Of a stretch of 64,000 nt of DNA, positions 56,780 through 64,000 are shown piece after piece. The stretch is from Liquidambar formosana. Taxonomy: Eukaryota > Streptophyta > Magnoliopsida > Saxifragales > Altingiaceae. The translations under genes and the position numbers were made by a program. The notes beneath the pieces are model-generated. The model did not search any database, was not told where the DNA came from, and saw nothing but the letters and a program-made list of their open reading frames with translations. The DNA lies in the NCBI GenBank assembly GCA_039720395.1, contig CM077821.1:372001-436000 (forward strand), given 5' to 3'. Every line of letters begins with the position of its first letter. The first letter of the stretch is position 1.

Positions 56780-57507
56780 TGTTCGCACTAAAAGTGGTCT
56801 TCTGAGGCCGATGGATTTTTTGCGGGCGTGCCAGGGCCAAATTCAGCCCAAAAGTTGTGCGAACATGAACTTGAAAGCAAATTACAAAGCTTGGAATGAA
56901 AAGGATTGCTGGAAATTTAGATTACACTAAAGGATTGAAAGGAAGGTAGATAAACTAAGTTAAACTACTCCTATGATTGAGAGATCCTGAGAAGGATTGG
57001 TGGTTGAGGAACCCTTGCTTCATCTTCATTTCTGAAATTTATAGACAGCAGCCAATTCCAACTGACTGGAAGTTACTGGCGGTTTCCTCCGGCCTGGAAA
57101 AATAACTGCCTTCTCTCTATAGTGGGCTGCCTTCTCTTTAACCGTTTGGAAGTTATTTCTTACCAACTGCTACAGCGGTTACTCCATTTTTGCAGAAAAA
57201 CCAGCCTCCATTGCCCACGTTTGTAGCTTCTCTATGCTCCATATTCACCCCATGATTGTAGCCACCATTCACAACTTCCTCAACTACTTACTCCCATTAG
57301 CAACAGCCCCTGTTTTCTAGCCCATGATCTGTTTTTCCCCCACGTTTTGCAGCAGCAGCAGTTACAAACCAGCAAATTCAGCAAGTGCACATTTCTTGCC
57401 ACTTGTCATCTGGTTATAGGCTAAAGTTTCCAGCCAATAAACTCCTCCTACCAGCCATATGGAGCAATCCCAAAGTCTCCTACCAAAATTCAATTTTAAC
57501 GGAAACA
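56780..57507 (-). repeat. 5' LTR of the gag-only element
   Basis: 728 bp, TGTTCGCACT...GGAAACA. The right-hand 330 bp (from about 57180) is almost identical to 53655-53991. The left-hand half is a different variant with an additional TATAGACAGCAGCC segment and a shortened A-rich part. Confidence 0.85.
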
Positions 57508-57512
57508 GTTTC

Positions 57513-58089
57513 CATCAACGATATCCCAGAATGACTGCTAATATACTTCTGCACGGACACAAAAACCAATAAAACCAATTGCAAGTGAGCACACAAAAAT
57601 GGCAATACAGAACAATGTCTGCCTGTCTTGGAAGCCCATCTCACTCTCTCAGGCAAGAGCTTCCACTAGAGAATTTGCAATAATGGAAGATTTCTTCTTC
57701 TTCTACATTCATACTTCGTATTTTCTCTCTTCCCCATTTTTACCTGCATGACTTTGTTCTATATTAAACATGTAACAAAAGAACTAGGCGTGTCAAAAAT
57801 CTATATGATAAAAGTTGGTCCACAAAAGTTCATGGTTGGCTGCTTAGACTATCAGCCAAATCATCATCTAGTCAACTAGCTAGGTGTAAATCAAAAACAT
57901 TGATTCTACTTAAATAGAAGATAATCGAAAATTCATTTTTCCTATTAACTTTGCTTTCGCTAATCAGAAACTATTTATTATTATTATTAATTTTGATGCT
58001 AAGTTTCACTAATCTGAACCTATGGCTTCACAATAATACTAACAGATAGGTACACTTACCGTCTCAGTTTAGCCCACAGAATTACATCA
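57513..58089. repeat. Segmental duplication, right partner (last part), then unique DNA
   Basis: 57513-57592 continues the match to 10319-10398 (CACGGACACAAAAACCAATA). Beyond that no gene or repeat was recognised. Confidence 0.6.
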
Positions 58090-58420
58090 GAGTGCATTGA
58101 ATTTGATCTTCCTTATAAGTTATAATTATAGAGCAAAAGAAATGCAAAATAATAATGTAACATGATACCAATAAACAAATAGTTATATGAAATGAGAACA
58201 GGCACGTAAAGAATTGTTCCAAGCTCAATTTTGACTATTGAGGGACTCTGGGCAGGTTGTCTGGATGGAGCAAGAATTTGTGCTGCTTGGAGAAATGAAG
58301 ATGGTTTGTTTATGGTTAATCTTTCAATGTATGCAGTAAAGCACACAATTCACTATAGCAGAAGCTATGGTGCATTGAGGGAAAGGATTTCGATGGCAAT
58401 CAACAAAGATGCATAAAAGC
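58090..58420. repeat. TNL 3'-flank module
   Basis: It shares GAATTTGATCTTCCTT... with 43860 on, and the AGAAATGAAGATGGTTTGTTTA...GCAATCAACAAAGA segment with 30410-30530. So it is the 3' flank of the TNL pseudogene. It has ORF-like character on the plus strand, but no protein family was recognised. Confidence 0.55.
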
Positions 58421-58468
58421 AAACCACATATACCGTTTTCTCTAACAGCAAGCCCCCACCCCCCTCCC

Positions 58469-58600
58469 CTTTTTTTTTTTTTTTTTTTTTTTTTTTCCTT
58501 TTCTGATAAGTAACAGGAACCCTTTATTTCATTCACATTGTTCTGTTACAAACAAGATAGACATGTATAGAGCAGCGGACCAGCCTATTCCCTTTTACTG
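58469..58600 (-). mobile_element. Retroposon tail with long T-run
   Basis: A 28-base T-run (58470-58497), then CCTTTTCTGATAAGTAACAG. Read on the minus strand this is a LINE-type 3' end (TTACTTATCAGAAAAGG, poly-A). No coding remnant was seen. Confidence 0.4.
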
Positions 58601-58855
58601 CTCAGTAGAATCCCTTTCAAACAAAATACAAGAGATGAATAGAAAAGAAAAATGATCACGAATGCGTATGTGATCAAAAGATCAAAATGGTTCTAAAATT
58701 CATTAAAGGGGGATTCTCCGTTGGAGATATTTTATTTTGCATTTTGACTTGATGATAATGATATATCAAGATGATCCAACTTCCGGCTTTTTTTATTACT
58801 AGTAACAAATTTGATTCTTGCTTTAATCAATGACAATTGATATTGGGACATTTCA

Positions 58856-61383
58856 TTAATCACTCCAACCATAACCTGAATAGCAAATAGAGAGAAAACA
58901 TAATCAGCAAGCAACCAAGGAAAATCCCTCTTGCAAAGAGAAAATAGTAATTCAACAGAAAATTGAGATATACCAGGCCATCTGATCCCTCCACTTGCTG
59001 TAAACTTCTACAGCTTTGCCTCCACAGCCTTTTTGACTCTCCACTGCAATGCCTCCTCAAAATTCATAAGTATTGATGTGTTTGGCAGATTCAGTGAATT
59101 TTCAATCAACTTGCATCCAGAAATGTCTAACAAGGTTAAGGATTTCAATTCCTCAAGTCCCAGGATCTTAGTTAGTTTCTGACAGTCTCGAGCAACCAAC
59201 TTTTTAAAACTTTTTAGGTTTGACAAATCAGGAGATTTCTCGATTTTGCAACTTGCGATGTCCAACATTTCTAAGGATTCCAGTTCCTCAAATCCTTGTA
59301 TCACATTTAAATTCTCCCAACCATTAAGTCTTAATTTCTTTAATTTCTTCAGGTTTGACAGATCCAGTATCCTTTCCAGTGATGTGCAGTATGACATGTT
59401 TAGAACCTCTAAGGATCGCAAAAAGCTAAGGCCCTCAACGTCAGCTAACTTCCGGCTATTAGAAAGGTTTAGCTCTTTTAGCATTCCCAAGTTTGAGAGA
59501 TTTGGTAATCTTTGTAGGGATTCACAATTTGATATGAATAAGTACCTTAAAGATTCTAACTTCTCAAGTCCGTCAAGCTTAGCTAGCTTTTCACAATCAT
59601 TTACGGTCAAATTCGTCAATGATTTTAATTTCCCAAGGCCTTGAATCTGCATTAGCTTAGAGCACCCAAAAACAAGTAAGGTTGACATATTTTTCAAATT
59701 TGACAGATCCGGTAATCTTTCCATTGATTTACTGTCATAAATAGATAGTTTGAATAAACTTGAAGGAAGCCCCTGAATGTATTGAAGATTCACGGAACCT
59801 ACATTGAGTATCTTGAGCTGAGGAAGGTCACCAATCTCTGTTGGTAAGGTGCGAATGCTGGTTTGGCCTAAACTCAAGATCTCCAATTCAGATAATTTCT
59901 CAATATCTATAGGAATTTCCACGAGATCATAACAACAGGATAAGTACAACTTCTTTAAACCCTTCCGTTTAGAGAGATTTTGGAATATCTTCATTGATTT
60001 GCATGTGACATGTAGACTCGTTAGACAAGAGGGAAGCTCTGGCAACCATTGGAGCTCTCCGAAGCTTAAATCAAGGGTTTGGAGGCTGGAAGGCTCACAA
60101 ATGCTCCTTGGTAGGCTAGAAATCATGGTCCAACATAAATTCAAGATTCTCAGAGAGGATAGTCTCTTAATATCAGGAAATTCACCTCGCAATTCTTCAA
60201 GCGTCTCTAGATTACCAATAGCATCAGGTAACTCTCTTATGGAAGTCCTTGAAATGTCAAGCACTCTCAAACTTGTTACATTCCCAATTGATGGGTCAAT
60301 TTGAACCAGTGCTTCACAATCTTTAAGAATCAATATCTCCAAAGCTACAAATGTGGAAAAGTCGGGAAAAAAAAATCAACTTTGAAGGCTTCATCCTTTT
60401 GGGTTTCCTGCCAATAGTAAACCTTTAAATAAATATAGAATATTTAGGGAGTTCAAACAAAAAGACGTATGAATCCTTCTCTTTCGAAGAAAATATTAAG
60501 GATTATTTTCGATCTATACTGCAATTTTTTTTTTATAATTGGTTTGCGTTCAAAGAACATCAAGTCAACTAGGACCATAACCAACCCCAACCCCACCCCA
60601 CCCCCTTACCACCTAGGCTAGGCTTAGAGGCCTCCATCTTGGTAAGTTTTTTTGAAGGAATTATGATTCGTTTCTTCTTCCTTTTTTATAAAATAGAAAA
60701 TCTGGAAATATATATATATACTTATAGCCTTCTAGAGGAAAATCTACTTATAGCCTTCTAGAGGAAAATCTCTCCTAAAGGCATGCCTGCAAAATAGTTG
60801 AAGAGAATGATTAGATTTCATTGGCGGGGGTTCGTAAATGCTATCTACTCCAAGCAGATCCAGGACATGTTTGTCTCTTGTTGTAACTATTATCCTACTT
60901 CCCGGAGCAAACCACTCACGCTTTCCTACAAGCTTATCAAATTGAGACTTTTCATCAACGTTGTCAAGAACAATGAGAACTTTCTTTCTACAAACTGTAT
61001 TTTTTATCATGTCGCGTCCTTCATCAACATTAGCAATATTGTCTAGGTCTTTTCTTTTTAGGACCATACAAAAAAGTTCATTTCGCAAATCAACAAAACC
61101 CTTGTGTTGTTGTGATCTTTCTCAAACATCTGCAATGAATCTACAACCTTCAAAGAGCTCAAAGATTTGATTGTAAATGACCTTGGCAATAGTGGTCTTG
61201 CCAATACCACCCATGCCAAGGATTCCAACAATCTTCACAGCATCAGAGGAAACATTTAATAATTCCATCATTTCCTTCAGTTGATCCTCAATTCCAATCA
61301 AGTTCTCAGTTACATCCATGTAATTCCTCTTTAACTCTATTAAAACCTTTAAAGTAACCTTCTTTGCCAGTTCTCCTTCATGC
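58856..61383 (-). pseudogene. TNL pseudogene: partial NB-ARC and fused LRR
   Basis: Exon 2 starts at 61383 after TTTGGCAG and encodes MDVTENLIGIEDQ, P-loop GMGGIGKTT, kinase-2 VLIVLDNVD (Asn for the second Asp) and TTRDKHVL. It has an in-frame TGA at 61122-61124 and breaks off at about 60744 in a 26-bp tandem duplication; GLPL, RNBS-D and MHD are lost. Exon 3 begins at 60407 (ETQKDEAFKV) but is fused after about 30 bases to the inside of exon 4 (PDFSTFVALE), deleting the rest of exon 3 and intron 3. LRRs are open from 60342 to 59008; a frameshift follows before the exon-4 donor (58974). A last exon survives at 58875-58856 (YGWSD, TAA). No TIR exon is found to the right; intron 1 continues into a LINE. 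Confidence 0.92.
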
Positions 61384-61791
61384 CTGCCAAATATAATTGA
61401 TATCTAAGGGAAAAACACTACAAATTAAATAAGAGTGCAACTTAAGACTCAATTGGATTTCTAGTGGAGATAAAATACTTAATTTTTTCATATCACTACA
61501 TTGAAACATAGATTTAGAAATAGACTTTGGAAACTTAAAGATGAGTTTGATATCTGGCATGATAATCAAGAAGATATTACTAATGTTCTTATAAATGATT
61601 TTTCTAATTGTTTTAAGTTTGAGGGTTGTAGGCACATGGATATGGCTATTAAATTTGTTCCTTCAATGTTAAATGATACAGATAATAATATTTTTGTTAC
61701 TCCAGTCACTACAACAACAATTGATTTAGCTATTTCCCAAATGCCGGATTTGAAACCTCTAAGTCCTGATGGGCTTCAAGCTATTTTCTAC

Positions 61792-61822
<31 letters not shown>

Positions 61823-62429
61823 GAAAATTTTAGCTCTTTCTGTCTATAAGTATGTATTTGAGTTCTTTTATAGAGGTTAATTTCCTAGGTAATTAAATAG
61901 AACATATATTACTGTGATCCCCAAAATTGATAATCCTACAAAGTCAAATCATTTTAGACTTATTAGTTTTTGTAACATTGGTTATAAGATTATAGCAAAA
62001 ATTTTGTCTAACAGATTAAAGCCTTTTTATGAAGAAAATAATTCTCCCTCTCAGAGTGCTTTTGTTCCGAATGGACTTATTTCGGATAATATTCTTATTG
62101 CTCATGAGATATGCAATGCTATGAAAAAAAAAAAAGAGGAAAAACAGGTTAGATGAGTCTCAAGCTCAATTTGGAGAAAGCTTATGATAGGCTGAAATGG
62201 CCTTTTTATTAAAGCTGTCATGGCTAAATTTGGATTCGATCAAAAATTTATCAGTTGGATCATGAGTTGCATTGAATCTGCTTAGTTCTCTATTTTGTTA
62301 AATGGAGTTCCAGGAAGTAATTTCTCAGCCTCTAGAGGAATTAGACAAGATGATCCATTATCTCCTTATATCTTTATTTTATGTATGGAAGCTCTTTCGA
62401 CAATTTGTAGAAATGCCATTTCTATTCCC

Positions 62430-62609
62430 CTTGATTTGTTTTTTGGGTTTTTGTTGTTGCTTGCTAGGCTTTTGGTTTAGTATGTGAAGGCCTTGTTGCT
62501 TTGTTTCTTTTTGTGTTGTTGCCTGCCTTCTAGTGGTTGGGCTTTGGACTCCTTGTCCAATCTTGTATTTCTCTCTTTTGATTAATACAATTGTTACTTA
62601 TAAAAAAAA
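62430..62609 (+). mobile_element. Probable nested retroposon tail inside the LINE
   Basis: Between the RT block and the LSRARR block sits non-coding sequence ending TTTTGATTAATACAATTGTTACTTATAAAAAAA, which resembles the 3' end of a 5'-truncated LINE and the tail at 24700-24750. Target duplication not resolved. Confidence 0.35.
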
Positions 62610-62704
62610 TGTACTTTCTAGAGCAAGAAGAGAAACTTTGATTAACTCGGTTTCCTCCAGTGTTAGTCAGCATGTCATGAATTGTTAATTTATTCCCTTC
62701 TAAG

Positions 62705-63770
62705 CATGGTTCAAAGTCTCGGTCTCGGTCCACGTTGCGTTTCGGTCTCGATCATCTCGGTCTCATCCAACCCGTCGCGTCTCGGGCGAGATGTAACTTT
62801 ATGTATGCAATAATGTTCGAAAAAATTCAAAAAAATCATAGAAATTTTTTTAAAATATGATGATTACATTAACACTATCAAATAAACAAAATAATAAACT
62901 TCATGCATATAATATTGTCAAAAACATAAAAATGGGCGCTAGTGCGCTTCTATAACATGAAAAAAATACTATCTTTAAGTTTAGATATCGAATATAATAT
63001 AAATAATATAAATAAACATCACATATCAATGATGAGTAAATAATATCACATATGTTTCCCAACCACACAACATATCATAGATTCAAATGTATTCATTCAT
63101 TTTTCGTTTTTTTTTTTTTTTTAAATATAAATAACAGAAAATTCAACATTAAAAAAAAAAATTATGCATATATGTTCCCCAAAACTAAAACCAAATGGGC
63201 CGGCCACTTAAGTGGTTCTCGAAGAGTCGAACCACTTAAGCGAGTCTTACCCAAAAAGAAAAAAAAACACTCAGCGAGAAAGAAACTAAGGGTGAGACGG
63301 AATGAGTGCTCCCAGTGACGGCCGATGAGCAGCGATGGCCGACGAGAAGGATGTCGCTACCGCCCACCGAAGACAACTAAATCTGAGAAAAGAGCACCAG
63401 ATCTGGATTCGAGAACCTCGAGCAACTCCCGAAGCCATGAAGTGATGATTACAAACCCAATTCACCCTCGAATGCCTCGACCCTCACCAGATCTTTTTGT
63501 CTGAGAAGTGGGAAGCTATCGTGAAAGTGGGAAACTACTGCAAATTGGTACGAGAAATCTCGACAGTTTAGACGAGATATCGTTCGAAACCCACTAAGAA
63601 GCCGATATCTCAACCTTCTCGTCCCGATTGGTTCGAGATCTTGATGTTATCGGACGAGAAGGGGGGTAAACATATATTCTTGTATCGATGGCATTTATCG
63701 TCTCGGGCATGGACGCTCCCATGTTGACCCGGCGAGATCTCAGGCAAGATGATCGAGACTTCGAACCATG
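62705..63770. mobile_element. hAT-type element nested in the LINE
   Basis: Inverted ends CATGGTTCAAAGTCTCGGTC and (reverse complement of the right end) CATGGTTCGAAGTCTCGATC. The 8-bp duplication CTTCTAAG occurs at 62697-62704 and 63771-63778, which indicates hAT. 1066 bp, with many TCTCG/CGAGA words near both ends and GC-richer ends than centre. No transposase ORF. Confidence 0.88.
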
Positions 63771-64000
63771 CTTCTAAGATAAGAGATGATATAGATAAAA
63801 TTCAACAGAAATTCTTTTGGAATAAAAATTTAGGGAAAAATTTTATGGCTCTTAGGAATTGGGATATGGTTTGTTCCCCTAAAACAGAAGGTGGTTTAAG
63901 TATTCATAATACTTCTGACACTAAATTTTCCTATATGGGTAAGCTTGAATGGCGTATTTTGTTAAGGCCAGCGCTATTCGCACTCCAGCCATAACCTCGC

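Larger units (their letters stand above)
53161..57507 (-). mobile_element. Gag-only LTR retrotransposon (TR-GAG type, Gypsy-related)
   Basis: A 4347-bp element flanked by GTTTC (53156-53160 and 57508-57512). It starts TGTTCGCACT and ends GGAAACA. The interior (53992-56779) holds a PBS-like site next to the right LTR, one gag reading frame, and a purine tract next to the left LTR. There is no protease, RT, RNase H or integrase, so it must depend on another element, as described for TR-GAGs. The empty site is visible in the paralogous block (CTATGTTTCCATCAA at 10312-10326). The LTRs differ in length (831 and 728 bp). Confidence 0.92.
61445..64000 (+). pseudogene. LINE (L1-type) reverse transcriptase, degenerate, inserted in TNL intron 1
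   Basis: Homology to the intact TNL intron 1 stops at about 61444. From there plus-strand pieces of a LINE ORF2 follow in the right order. NWISSGDK...NFF (one frameshift) leads to TLKHRFRNRLWKLKDEF and PDLKPLSPDGLQAIFYKK, with an expanded A-run at 61793-61820. Next come NHFRLISFCNIGYKIIAK, ILSNRLKP and QSAFVP, then RGIRQDDPLSPYIFILCMEAL. After a gap: LSRARRETLINSVSSSV, then (beyond a nested hAT) KIQQKFFWNKN, WDMVCSPKTEGGLSI, to the window edge. The FADD box region is missing, and several in-frame stops exist. The endonuclease is absent (5' truncation). Confidence 0.82.

Overview
This is nuclear DNA of a flowering plant, most likely a woody eudicot. It is AT-rich, its genes have introns, and it carries TIR-NBS-LRR (TNL) resistance genes, a class found in eudicots. 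LTR retrotransposons, LINEs, SINEs, Helitrons, hAT elements and Mutator-type foldback elements are nested within each other. The Ser-rich leader of the TIR exons resembles L6-like TNLs of Myrtales (the Eucalyptus/pomegranate side); that placement is inference from memory.

Resistance genes: the window crosses a TNL cluster, almost all on the minus strand. At 1-456 is the TIR exon of a gene that leaves the window. At 30737-36854 is one complete five-exon TNL. Its splice sites, phases and motifs all fit, giving 1193 codons plus a stop. At 25496-27027 is a decaying LRR remnant, faced by an inverted exon-3 fragment at 27334-27599 (+). At 58856-61383 is a TNL pseudogene with no TIR, half an NB-ARC and a fused LRR, with a LINE (61445 to the end) in its intron 1.

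Retrotransposons: 11787-23873 (minus) is a 12.1-kb Sirevirus-type Copia element. It has 1175-bp LTRs, an AGATC target-site duplication, an initiator-Met PBS, several PPT-like boxes, a gag-pol frame broken only by three UAG codons, and an extra ORF resembling the 'putative plant transposon protein' domain. 53161-57507 (minus) is a gag-only LTR element (TR-GAG type) with a GTTTC duplication, whose empty site survives in a paralogous block of this window.

Duplicated background: much of the rest is about ten diverged copies of DNA that flanks the TNL genes upstream. One pair (about 5947-10398 and 50130-57592) is collinear. Because each copy carries different insertions, their boundaries and target duplications can be read directly.

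How it fits together: TNL genes and their flanks duplicated repeatedly, most copies decayed, and transposons filled the gaps. Only the gene at 30737-36854 looks able to make a full receptor. No rRNA, tRNA gene or CRISPR array was seen.
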